A DNA stretch of 15,011 nucleotides from Bacillota bacterium (GCA_012799075.1 JAAZLZ010000107.1:1-15011), one strand, 5' to 3'; positions 6,003 through 13,433 are shown, counted from the first letter of the stretch. Program-made: numbers and translations. Notes: a model not told the origin generated them from the letters alone.

Positions 6003-6868
6003 TACCTGGAAAAAAGCTGAACCATCCGAGCAAAAATCTCCCTGATCCCACCGCCCGTGGGATGGGGTCGCTCGCAAATGGCAGCAGCCATTTGCGCAAT
6101 GGCCCTGGCGGCCGGACTATGGGGGTAGGCTTGCAGGATGGGTTTTTGCTGTTGGACTGATCTAACGACGGCATCATCGAATGGCACATATCCTAAGTAG
6201 TCCAGCTGGGTGTGGAGGAACTTCTCCACCACCAAGTTCAGCTTGCGGCAAACGCCTTCAGCTTCCCTTTGATTGCGGACCATGTTGACAACCAAAGAGA
6301 CTTTGCAGTCCGGATTGCTTCGATTGAGCACCTTGATCAGACCGTATGTATCGGTGATGGATGTAGGCTCATTAGTGGTAATGACAATAACCTCTCCCAC
6401 CGTCAACAGAAAGCTGAGGACATTGCGGGAAATGCCGGCGCCTGTATCGATCAAGAGAATGTCCAACTGGTTATCCAGCTCTCCCAGGGCAGTAGTGAGG
6501 CGCTGCAGCCGCCATTGGCTCAAGTTGGCCAGCTCATATATCCCCGAACACCCGGCTAGGACCTTCATTGATTCGGGTCCTTCCACAAGGATGTCCCTCA
6601 TCCGTTTTTGCCCGTAGATAACATGACTGAGATTGAATTGGGGAACGACCCCCAGGACAATATCCACATTACCCATGCCCAAATCGGCATCGAGCACCCC
6701 GGCCCTCATACCCATCCTGGCTAGGGCCAAACCGATATTGACCGCCAGATTCGTTTTTCCTACCCCGCCCTTGCCGCTGGTAATGGCAATAACCCGGGCC
6801 GCAGGCAATTGGGGTGGCCCGTTTGCCTGGGCGCTGAGCTGTCTAAGGGTTTCTGCTTGATCGTACAT
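6002..6868 (-). CDS. flhG: FlhG (YlxH/FleN), MinD-type ATPase for flagellar number
   Basis: Membrane-associated P-loop ATPase that, with FlhF, controls flagellar position and number. The 288-aa protein starts MYDQAETLRQL: the DQAxxLR N-terminal motif is the FlhF GTPase-activating element. The deviant Walker A SGKGGVGKT (residues 31-39) follows, then DADLGMGNVDIVLG, and LIDTGAG (Walker B/switch II). A C-terminal amphipathic helix is plausible (residues about 270-287, REIFARMVQLFSR). ATG 6868 is two bases after the flhF stop, with GGGGGGATAGG as SD inside the flhF end. The flhA-flhF-flhG order is conserved. Confidence 0.96.
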   Translation of the reverse strand: MYDQAETLRQLSAQANGPPQLPAARVIAITSGKGGVGKTNLAVNIGLALARMGMRAGVLDADLGMGNVDIVLGVVPQFNLSHVIYGQKRMRDILVEGPESMKVLAGCSGIYELANLSQWRLQRLTTALGELDNQLDILLIDTGAGISRNVLSFLLTVGEVIVITTNEPTSITDTYGLIKVLNRSNPDCKVSLVVNMVRNQREAEGVCRKLNLVVEKFLHTQLDYLGYVPFDDAVVRSVQQQKPILQAYPHSPAARAIAQMAAAICERPHPTGGGIREIFARMVQLFSR

Positions 6869-6870
6869 GC

Positions 6871-7914
6871 CTATCCCCCCAAGATAAGATCGGCGATCTT
6901 GTTCGGATCGGCTACCTCGATGTCTTCGGGAACGCTTTGCCCCGTAGTGACATATGCCAGCGGCTGGCCCAGGTGCCGATAGGCATTCAGGATCATTCCG
7001 TAGCTGCTTGTTTCATCAAGTTTAGTGATGATCAAGCGGTTAAGAGGCAAAACAGCGGCAAAGCCATCGATGATTTCCATCGCATCCCTTGTTTTCGTCG
7101 TTGCACTCAGGACCAAATGAACCTCATCAGGTTGCGCTTGATCAAGAAAGGCTTTCAGTTCCGCCAGGTGCATTTTGTTGTGCTGGCTCCGTCCGGCCGT
7201 ATCGATCAGGATTAAATCGCAATGCTTATGTTTGTCTAAAGCTTCTCCTAGTGCATGGGGCGTGAAAACAACCTCCAGAGGCACACCGATAATCTCAGCG
7301 TATGTCTTAAGTTGCTCCGTTGCGGCAATTCTGTACGTGTCCATTGTCAAGAGGCTTACCCGTCGTCGGGCTAACAAGGTGTAGTTAGCCGCAATTTTGG
7401 CGATGGTAGTGGTCTTCCCCACACCGGTAGGACCGACGAGGGCCACCACTCGCGTTCCTTCAGCAAGGTCCCAGGGAGGCACCACCTGGATTTCTTCAGC
7501 CACAATCCCCTTCAGGGCAGCGATGGCTTCCTCCGGCGGTGAAGAAGGGGGAAGCATTTGGGCCATCTTATCCAAAAGATACTGGGCGTTTTCCGGGTCG
7601 ACTTCCCCGGCCACCAGCTCTTCATACAAGGATTGCCAGGGCCAGGTCTCTTTGTTTTGCGATGCAAGCAGCCCTTTGACCTCCCTTAGCTCCTGCTGCA
7701 AGGCCTTCAGGTCATCGGAGCTAACGGAGGCAGTCTTGGGGGTTGGCAAGACATCCACCGCGGCGATGATTTCCACCCTAGGCCGGCCAAAAAGGCCAAA
7801 AGGCCCACGCCGGGAACGCTTCGTATGCAAGATGACGGCCTCATCGCCGAAGGTGGCCTTCAGCTGGGCAATGGCTTCTTGCATAGAATTGCCCACAAAA
7901 CGTTTAACCCTCAT
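6871..7914 (-). CDS. flhF: FlhF, SRP-type GTPase for flagellar placement
   Basis: SIMIBI-class GTPase related to Ffh/FtsY that recruits early flagellar parts at the membrane. 347 aa. The start at ATG 7914 gives MRVKRFVGNSMQEA, which matches the family N-terminus (MKIKKF-type); a GTG three codons upstream at 7923 is the alternative. The variable B region covers about residues 1-100, the N-domain helices about 100-150, and the G domain follows with P-loop GPTGVGKT (161-168), MDTYRIAATEQLKTYAE, LIDTAGRSQ and ITKLDETSSYG. The start overlaps the end of flhA by 11 bases, so coupling is likely. No chemotaxis gene sits between flhF and flhG. Confidence 0.96.
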   Translation of the reverse strand: MRVKRFVGNSMQEAIAQLKATFGDEAVILHTKRSRRGPFGLFGRPRVEIIAAVDVLPTPKTASVSSDDLKALQQELREVKGLLASQNKETWPWQSLYEELVAGEVDPENAQYLLDKMAQMLPPSSPPEEAIAALKGIVAEEIQVVPPWDLAEGTRVVALVGPTGVGKTTTIAKIAANYTLLARRRVSLLTMDTYRIAATEQLKTYAEIIGVPLEVVFTPHALGEALDKHKHCDLILIDTAGRSQHNKMHLAELKAFLDQAQPDEVHLVLSATTKTRDAMEIIDGFAAVLPLNRLIITKLDETSSYGMILNAYRHLGQPLAYVTTGQSVPEDIEVADPNKIADLILGG

Positions 7915-9970
7915 GGGAAACACTCACCATCCCGAAGGATTGTATCTCAAATTCATGGGCTATCTCGTTATAGGCTAAGACGGTCAAACGAGGCAGCACC
8001 CGTTCAGTCAACTTGCGCAAGGGAAGACGCAGTCGGCCTGAGCAAAGGCATACCGCCTGCACCCCTTGGGCGGCTGATCGCTCCAGCAACAGGGCCAGCT
8101 GCTCGATCAAACCTTGAGCCCGATGGGGCTCCAAGATCAAATGAGTCGATCCCTCTGCTTCCAATCGTTCAAGCAGCTCCTCCTCCAATCGCGGCTCAAG
8201 GGTGATAACGGGAATGACTCCATCCATGGCATGCTGACTGGAGATTTGGCGGGCAAGACTCTGACGCACCTGTTCGGTCAACAGTTCCGGGTCTCGGGTA
8301 AGCCGAGCATGATCCGCCAATGTCTCCAGGATTGTGACCAGGTTGCGAATGCAGACGCCTTCTTGTAGGAGATTCTGCAAGACCTTCTGGATTTCTCCCA
8401 GGGTAAGGAGGTCGGGCACCAATTCTTCAACTACAGCTGGATACTGTTCTCTCAGAGCGTCGAGGAGGGTTTTGACCTCTTGACGTCCCAACAGTTCATG
8501 GGCGTGGGACTTGATGATTTCCGTTAGATGGGTCGCCAACACCGACGGGGCATCCACAACCGTGTAGCCCGCCCATTCCGCCTCTTCTCGCTTTTCTTCA
8601 GTGATCCAGAGGGCCGGCAGTCCAAACGCCGGTTCGGTGGTGGCGATGCCAGGAACTTCCTCGGAAACGGGTCCGGCTTTCATGGCCAAGTAATTCCGGG
8701 GCATTAACTCCCCTCGACCCATCTCGACCCCCTTGATTTTGATGCAGTAGGTATTCGGTGACAGCTGCATGTTGTCTCTGATTCGGATGGCTGGGACCAC
8801 AAGCCCTAATTCCAGGGCACATTGCCTGCGGATCATGGTCACCCGTTCAAGGAGATCGCCTCCCTGGTCCGTATCGACCAACGGAATCAGCCCATAGCCG
8901 ATCTCAAGCTCCATCATATCCATCTGAAGCAGGGGCAACACGCTGGTTGGCTTCTTGCCTTCTTCGACTTGGGCGGCCCGTTGGGCAGCGTGGCTTCTTT
9001 CCTCCTGGGCCCGCTGGGCCCGGTCGATGCCATAGGCAAGGGAGCCCATTCCTGCAGCTAGCAGCAAAAAGGGTACGGTTGGCAGGCCTGGCACCAGCGC
9101 AAAGAAGAGCAAGACTCCTGCTGAGCTGGCCAAAACCCGGGGTTGTCGGAACAACTGCAGGGTGAAATCCTCCCCCATGTTGGCGTCTGAGGCGGCTCGG
9201 GTGATGATGATCCCTGTCGCTGTTGAAATGAGCAGGGCAGGAATCTGGCTGACCAAACCATCACCCACGGTCAGAAGGGAGTATCGTTGCAGTGCTGCCT
9301 GCAGGGTCATGTTCTTTTGCACAACACCGATCACTAATCCGCCAAGAATATTGATCAGGGTTATAATGATGCCGGCGATGGCATCTCCCTTGACAAATTT
9401 GCTGGCCCCATCCATAGCCCCGTAAAAGTCTGCTTCCCGCTCAATGTCCCGGCGGCGCTGGCGGGCCTCGGCATCGTTGATCAACCCTGCGTTTAAATCG
9501 GCATCAATGCTCATTTGCTTGCCGGGCATGGCATCCAGGGTGAAACGAGCGGCCACCTCCGCCACCCGTTCAGCCCCCTTGGTGATGACGACGAATTGTA
9601 CTACTACGAGGATGAAGAAAATCACAAAACCAACGACGTAGTTGCCGCCAACCACGAACTGTCCGAAGGCATCGATGACTTTCCCCGCGTGGCCGTGGAG
9701 CAGGATTAGCCGGGTGGACGATACGTTCAAAGCCAGCCGGAACAAGGTCGCGATCAAAAGCAGCGAGGGGAAAATCGAAAGTTCCAGGGGTTCGCTGATA
9801 TTCATCGTTAAAAGGAGGATCAACAAGGATGCGCTGATGTTGGTGGCTAGCAGGATATCCAAGAGAACGGACGGTAAAGGTATGACCATCATGACAATGA
9901 TCAACACTACCGCCGCTACTACCAAAATATCGCTGTGATGAAGCCAGCGCTCCCAAGGCTGTGCCGCCAC
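7904..9970 (-). CDS. flhA: FlhA, flagellar type III export gate protein
   Basis: Large inner-membrane export-gate protein whose cytoplasmic ring docks chaperone-substrate complexes. From GTG 9970 it has 688 aa. The N-terminal half has eight membrane helices with the FHIPEP signature RLALNVSSTR (about 78-87), GKVIDAFGQFVVGG, VITKGAERVAEVAARF, the highly conserved DAMPGKQMSIDADLNAG loop, and FYGAMDGASKFVKGDAIAG. The C-terminal cytoplasmic domain follows (EVPGIATTEPAFGLPALWI; ILETLADHA). Start choice is uncertain: GTG 9970 has AAGGGGG nine bases upstream, while TTG 9997 adds nine residues but lies 22 bases from its SD (AGGAG). Confidence 0.96.
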   Translation of the reverse strand: MAAQPWERWLHHSDILVVAAVVLIIVMMVIPLPSVLLDILLATNISASLLILLLTMNISEPLELSIFPSLLLIATLFRLALNVSSTRLILLHGHAGKVIDAFGQFVVGGNYVVGFVIFFILVVVQFVVITKGAERVAEVAARFTLDAMPGKQMSIDADLNAGLINDAEARQRRRDIEREADFYGAMDGASKFVKGDAIAGIIITLINILGGLVIGVVQKNMTLQAALQRYSLLTVGDGLVSQIPALLISTATGIIITRAASDANMGEDFTLQLFRQPRVLASSAGVLLFFALVPGLPTVPFLLLAAGMGSLAYGIDRAQRAQEERSHAAQRAAQVEEGKKPTSVLPLLQMDMMELEIGYGLIPLVDTDQGGDLLERVTMIRRQCALELGLVVPAIRIRDNMQLSPNTYCIKIKGVEMGRGELMPRNYLAMKAGPVSEEVPGIATTEPAFGLPALWITEEKREEAEWAGYTVVDAPSVLATHLTEIIKSHAHELLGRQEVKTLLDALREQYPAVVEELVPDLLTLGEIQKVLQNLLQEGVCIRNLVTILETLADHARLTRDPELLTEQVRQSLARQISSQHAMDGVIPVITLEPRLEEELLERLEAEGSTHLILEPHRAQGLIEQLALLLERSAAQGVQAVCLCSGRLRLPLRKLTERVLPRLTVLAYNEIAHEFEIQSFGMVSVSHEG

Positions 9971-10024
9971 TTTTGCGTTCCCCCTTTTGGGATCCAAGAT
10001 TCGCCACTTGGGGGTTAGTCTCCT

Positions 10025-11122
10025 CTATTCGGGTCGATTCCGGCGCAAACGAAAGACCAGGGCCAAGACCTCCGCTACGGCCTGATACAAAGCCGCCGGA
10101 ATTTCCTCGCCCACCTCCGCTGCAGCATAAAGCCCCTGGGCCAAGGGGGCATTCTCCACGATATGGATGTCGTGCTCTTTGGCGATGGCCTTGATCCGCT
10201 CGGCCAGGGGACCTGCTCCCTTGGCCACCACTTCAGGCGCGTTCATCTTGTCGGGAATGTACTGCAAGGCTACCGCGAGGTGAACGGGATTGGTGATGAC
10301 CACATCTGCTTCCGGAATCCTCTGCATCATCCGACGGCTGGCCATTTGCCTTTGCATCTGCCGGATTTTGGCCCTAATGGCCGGATCGCCCTCCATCTCT
10401 TTGTATTCATCGCGAACTTCCTGGATGCTCATCATAATGTTCTGCTCGAACTGCCACCGCTGATACAGATAGTCCAACAGAGCAAGGCAAAGGAGCAATA
10501 GGCCTACCCGAAGGCCCATGTTCCTGGCTAAATCACCGATAATCCGGGCGCTTTGCAGGGGCGGCAGGGTAATGAACTCAGGGAATTTCGTCCATGACTT
10601 GCGGAGAATATCAAAGGCGGCAAAGCCGATCAATATTATCTTTAGAATGGCCTTAGCAAATTCAACGAAAGACTGCCTTGAAAAAATGCGTCGCAAGCCT
10701 TCAACGGGACTAATTCGCTCCATTTTTGGCAGGAGGGGCTCCCCGCTAAAAACCAATCCGACCTGGACCATCTGGGTTAGGGCCCCCGTCAGCATGATGA
10801 TGAGGATGATGGGAGCCGCTGTCTTTAGGTACGCTCCCAAGGTTATCGCGACGATCTCCCAAAGCTGGGCCGGCGTCAAGTCCACCGCAAAGAAAGGTTC
10901 GGTAAACGCGTATTCAATCAGACTGCCAATCTGCTCTAGGGCCGGCCGACTGAAGGTGGCCACGGCCAACACGCCCGCCAGCAAGATGAGGGCACTAGTC
11001 AGCTCCCTGCTGACCGCCACTTGCCCCCGCCGACGGACTTCCTGACGACGACGGGGAGTTGCCGGTTCGGTCTTTTCACCGGCAAAAAGCTGCAGATCCA
11101 TGAACTCTGCCAAGTCCCTCAT
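10025..11122 (-). CDS. flhB: FlhB, export-gate substrate-specificity switch protein
   Basis: Controls the switch from rod/hook to filament export through autocleavage of its C-terminal domain. 365 aa from ATG 11122, which overlaps the fliR stop as ATGA. The N-terminus DLQLFAGEKTEPATPRRRQEVRRRGQV is the family signature; four membrane helices follow, and the cytoplasmic domain from about residue 220 has the cleavage site. The site reads N278-P-V-H instead of the canonical NPTH; Asn and Pro, which carry out the cleavage, are intact. After it comes LAVALQY and the usual PLAERIKAIAKEHDIHIVENAPLAQGLY. ATG 11101 (MDLQLFAG) is an alternative start. SD sequences here are weak, in line with coupling from fliR. 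Confidence 0.96.
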   Translation of the reverse strand: MRDLAEFMDLQLFAGEKTEPATPRRRQEVRRRGQVAVSRELTSALILLAGVLAVATFSRPALEQIGSLIEYAFTEPFFAVDLTPAQLWEIVAITLGAYLKTAAPIILIIMLTGALTQMVQVGLVFSGEPLLPKMERISPVEGLRRIFSRQSFVEFAKAILKIILIGFAAFDILRKSWTKFPEFITLPPLQSARIIGDLARNMGLRVGLLLLCLALLDYLYQRWQFEQNIMMSIQEVRDEYKEMEGDPAIRAKIRQMQRQMASRRMMQRIPEADVVITNPVHLAVALQYIPDKMNAPEVVAKGAGPLAERIKAIAKEHDIHIVENAPLAQGLYAAAEVGEEIPAALYQAVAEVLALVFRLRRNRPE

Positions 11123-11901
11123 CCCTTCAGGGAACTGATAAATTCCCATAAGTAAAAGAGCATATCCCCGCTTTCATCAAACAGCTGGCCAATGACGCGG
11201 ATGTAGTTGGGCAACACGAAAATCAACAGGAACAAGCTTACCCCGATCTTGACGGGAAAGCCGACGATGAAAACGTTCATTTGCGGGACTGACCGGGCAA
11301 TGATGCCCAAGGCAATGTCCGTCAGGAAAATGGCGCCCATGACCGGCAAGGCGATCTTGACTCCTAGGACAAACATCCAGGCAAAACCTTGAATAAGGAC
11401 CATCACCACTTTCGGTCCCCAGTTGATCTGGCCGATGGGAAGAAGTTCAAAGCTTCTCATGAGGGCCATCAAAACCATGTGGTGGCCATTGACACCCAGA
11501 AAAACCAATATGGCAATGGTGTTGTAGAAACGGGCCATGATGGGTACTTGCATTCCCAACTGGGGATCGAGGATGTTTACCATTCCAAAGCCCATCGGCA
11601 CATCCATGAGTTGACCGGCCAAATAGATGGCTTGCAGGCTCAAATTGGCGACGAAGCCAAGGCCAAGTCCCAGGGCCAGCTCTTCAATGACTTGCAGAAA
11701 ATAGGAAACAGACAAGAACTCCACCGGGCTTGCCGGTCCGGCATAGGGAAAAAGCATCACCGCCAAGAGACTGGCGAAACCCATTTTTAGCAACGCGGGG
11801 ACGTTGCGGTAACTAAACAAAGGAGCGGTGACAATAAGTCCGCTTAAACGGGTGAAAACCAGGAGAATCCCCGGTACATTCTGTGCAAATCCTTCCCACA
11901 A
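11119..11901 (-). CDS. fliR: FliR, flagellar export-gate membrane protein
   Basis: Polytopic protein that forms the FliP5-FliQ4-FliR1 export pore. 260 aa, usual length, with about six hydrophobic segments; recognisable family parts are GILLVFTRLSGLIVTAPLFS, FYNTIAILVFLGVNGHH and LTDIALGIIARSVPQMNVF followed by a VGFPVKIGVSL segment. TTG 11901 is the only start codon in frame after the fliQ TGA (same frame, 11937-11935) and before the family N-terminus. Its strong SD (GGAGG) lies 24 bases away across a perfect hairpin. Starts on either side are excluded by frame and by family length. Confidence 0.95.
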   Translation of the reverse strand: MWEGFAQNVPGILLVFTRLSGLIVTAPLFSYRNVPALLKMGFASLLAVMLFPYAGPASPVEFLSVSYFLQVIEELALGLGLGFVANLSLQAIYLAGQLMDVPMGFGMVNILDPQLGMQVPIMARFYNTIAILVFLGVNGHHMVLMALMRSFELLPIGQINWGPKVVMVLIQGFAWMFVLGVKIALPVMGAIFLTDIALGIIARSVPQMNVFIVGFPVKIGVSLFLLIFVLPNYIRVIGQLFDESGDMLFYLWEFISSLKG

Positions 11902-11908
11902 ACCCTGC

Positions 11909-11923
11909 GCGGCCTGAGGCCGC
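11909..11923 (-). promoter_or_regulatory. Hairpin between SD and TTG start of fliR
   Basis: The minus strand reads GCGGCCTCAGGCCGC, a perfect 15-base inverted repeat (6-bp stem with TCA loop). It lies between GGGAGGGA (11931-11924) and the fliR TTG (11901-11899). Unfolded, GGAGG to TTG is 24 bases; with the stem folded it is 9, a normal spacing. Confidence 0.65.
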
Positions 11924-11934
11924 TCCCTCCCTGA

Positions 11935-12204
11935 TCAACCGATGTACAAGTGCATGTTCGATAAGAGCCCTCCGGCAAAATCCAGCAGCGTTCGGACCAT
12001 CCACGGACCGAAAAGGATGGTGGCCCCCAGGACTGCAAATAGCTTGGGCACAAAGGTGAGGGTCTGCTCTTGGATCTGGGTGGTGGCCTGGAAAATACTG
12101 ACTAGCAGGCCCACAATCAGGGCCAGTCCCAAGATTGGCCCTGCCACCAACAGAACCGTCCAAAGGGCTCGTCGTCCCAGCTCAATAACTGTCATTTCTG
12201 TCAA
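11935..12204 (-). CDS. fliQ: FliQ, flagellar export-gate membrane protein
   Basis: Small two-helix hairpin protein of the FliPQR export pore. 89 aa, the same length as E. coli FliQ, with the family pattern VIELGRRALWTVLLVAGPIL, GLLVSIFQATTQIQEQTLTFVPK and GPWMVRTLLDF. TTG 12204-12202 is nine bases after GGAGG; the ATG at residue 4 would be too far from this SD. It begins 13 bases after the fliP stop. Confidence 0.96.
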   Translation of the reverse strand: MTEMTVIELGRRALWTVLLVAGPILGLALIVGLLVSIFQATTQIQEQTLTFVPKLFAVLGATILFGPWMVRTLLDFAGGLLSNMHLYIG

Positions 12205-12217
12205 CGCCTATGCCCTC

Positions 12218-12976
12218 CTATTGGAAACTAAGGAGTAAGGAACGAGTAATGAGGTGCCATCCGTCCACTAGCACGAACAGAAGGATCTTAAAGGGCAATG
12301 AGATCATCACCGGGGGCAGCATGAGCATGCCCATAGACATCAGAACGCTAGCCACGATCATGTCGATGACGATGAAGGGAATGAAGATGATGAAGCCTAG
12401 TTGAAAGGCGGTCTTCAGCTCGCTGATGACGAAGGCTGGAATTACCTGGTAAGTGGGCACATCATCAATAGTTTGAGGCTGGGTCGGACTGGCGTGTTGG
12501 ATGAACAATTCTAAATCCTTCTCCCTGGTATACCGGAGCATGAATGTGCGCATCTGGTCATCGACCCTGGTCAGGGCCTCGTCCTGGGTGAGTTGCCCGG
12601 CTAAATAGGGTTGAATGGCTTCATTGTTGATGACCTGCCAAGTCGGAGCCATGATGAAGAAGGTCAAAAACAGGGCCAACCCCACCAGCACTTGGTTGGG
12701 AGGCATTTGCTGGGTGGCCAGGGCGTTGCGGACAAAGGACAAAACGATGATGACCCTAGTGAAAGAGGTCATCAAGACGAGGATAGCCGGCGCCAAGACA
12801 AGGACAGTCAGCAAGAAAAGAATCTGCAGGCTTTGGGCTACTTCCGTCGGTGTTTGTGCGGCATCGATGCCTATCTCTACACGGGGAAAGGGAATCGGTT
12901 GGGCTAGAGCATGGCTGGAGAATAGGGTGCAAAGTGCGAAGAATAACATCAATAGTTTTAACCAGCGCCTCTTCAA
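12218..12976 (-). CDS. fliP: FliP, flagellar export-gate membrane protein with signal peptide
   Basis: Core ring subunit of the export pore. 252 aa from TTG 12976, whose TTGA overlaps the fliO stop; GGAGGAGAAGGA immediately upstream gives a strong SD. The product begins with a cleavable signal peptide (basic LKRRWLK, hydrophobic LLMLFFALCTLFS, then SHALAQ), typical of FliP. Then come VLAPAILVLMTSFTRVIIVLSFVRNAL, the family signature with MPPNQVLVGLALFLTFF, the periplasmic loop, and VIPAFVISELKTAFQLGF through SMGMLMLPPVMISLPFKILLF. The open frame reaches 13015 via another TTG, but that lies well inside fliO. Confidence 0.96.
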   Translation of the reverse strand: MKRRWLKLLMLFFALCTLFSSHALAQPIPFPRVEIGIDAAQTPTEVAQSLQILFLLTVLVLAPAILVLMTSFTRVIIVLSFVRNALATQQMPPNQVLVGLALFLTFFIMAPTWQVINNEAIQPYLAGQLTQDEALTRVDDQMRTFMLRYTREKDLELFIQHASPTQPQTIDDVPTYQVIPAFVISELKTAFQLGFIIFIPFIVIDMIVASVLMSMGMLMLPPVMISLPFKILLFVLVDGWHLITRSLLLSFQ

Positions 12977-13356
12977 TCGTCCTTCTCCTCCCTGCTGTCC
13001 TTGATGCGGCTCCAAGCCTGACGCAATTTCGCCGCAAACTCCGGCGGTTCCTCCACGGGTAGGGCCGGCAGGTCCTGTTGGTGGATCTCAAGCAGAAGAT
13101 TAATTGCTCCATCGGTAACCCCAAGCAAGAGAAACCGTTCTCCCACTTCAAGGAGAACTAGTTTTTGCCGAGGCCCTAGAGAATAGACTTCGGCAACGGA
13201 CATGCGTCTTTTTCCATCTATGGTTCGCGCGCCTTTGCGAGCATAGAACCGGGTGGCCAAGTAGATTAAGGGAATAATCAAGAGAAGGATCAGAAAAACC
13301 TTTGCGGCTTCCCAAAGCAAGCTTACCTGGTCCGGGCTGCCTGCGGTCAAGGGCAT
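12973..13356 (-). CDS. fliO: FliO (FliZ-type), flagellar export-gate assembly protein
   Basis: Small membrane protein that helps assemble the FliP ring. From ATG 13356 it has 127 aa: a short outside part, one membrane helix (about residues 19-40, AKVFLILLLIIPLIYLATRF), then the cytoplasmic SH3-like domain with RMSVAEVYSLGPRQKLVLLEVGERFLLLGVTDGAI, the FliO signature. The start is not settled. GGAGG lies two bases before ATG 13356 but eight before TTG 13350, which fits the operon's usual TTG spacing. The frame is open to GTG 13437, which overlaps the fliY stop, but that would place a complete intrinsic terminator inside the coding region and has no SD. Confidence 0.9.
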   Translation of the reverse strand: MPLTAGSPDQVSLLWEAAKVFLILLLIIPLIYLATRFYARKGARTIDGKRRMSVAEVYSLGPRQKLVLLEVGERFLLLGVTDGAINLLLEIHQQDLPALPVEEPPEFAAKLRQAWSRIKDSREEKDD

Positions 13357-13371
13357 CGCCTCCGATCGGAG

Positions 13372-13415
13372 AAAAATAGGGCCAGGATAGATTCCTCCAA
13401 AGAGGAACTGGCCCT
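13372..13415 (-). terminator. Intrinsic terminator (attenuator) between fliY and fliO
   Basis: Minus-strand RNA: AGGGCCAG (13415-13408) pairs fully with CTGGCCCT (13385-13378). Inside, TTCCTC (13407-13402) pairs with GAGGAA (13397-13392) over a TTTG loop, leaving a six-base bulge TCTATC. The sequence then runs A-UUUUU. Fourteen pairs plus the U-tract make a textbook rho-independent terminator in the 77-base gap before ATG 13356. Confidence 0.78.
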
Positions 13416-13433
13416 GGACCATCTGGCCAGTTC
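13405..13433 (-). promoter_or_regulatory. Alternative hairpin that excludes the fliY-fliO terminator
   Basis: Minus-strand GAACTGGCC (13433-13425), starting immediately after the fliY TGA, pairs perfectly over nine bases with GGCCAGTTC (13413-13405). That 3' arm is also the 5' arm of the terminator stem, so both cannot form together. This is the antiterminator/terminator layout of attenuators. Confidence 0.65.

Noticed and set aside
6003..6030. T6 run near the end of flhG as a terminator
   Set aside because: No stem longer than 3 bp next to it, and it lies within flhG coding sequence.
5722..6189. Minus-strand 155-codon frame spanning the flhG-pilZ junction
   Set aside because: Shadow of flhG and the pilZ gene in another frame; composition rich in Ser, Pro and Gly with no family resemblance.
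7397..7978. Plus-strand 193-codon frame opposite flhF
   Set aside because: Antisense shadow of flhF, including its P-loop region; rich in Ser/Ala/Pro/Arg with no motif.
9570..10007. Minus-strand frame of 145 codons starting GTG 10007, 12 bases after an SD
   Set aside because: It runs out of frame through the conserved flhA N-terminal region, its product (Arg/Ser/Gly-rich) resembles nothing, and flhA is intact in its own frame.
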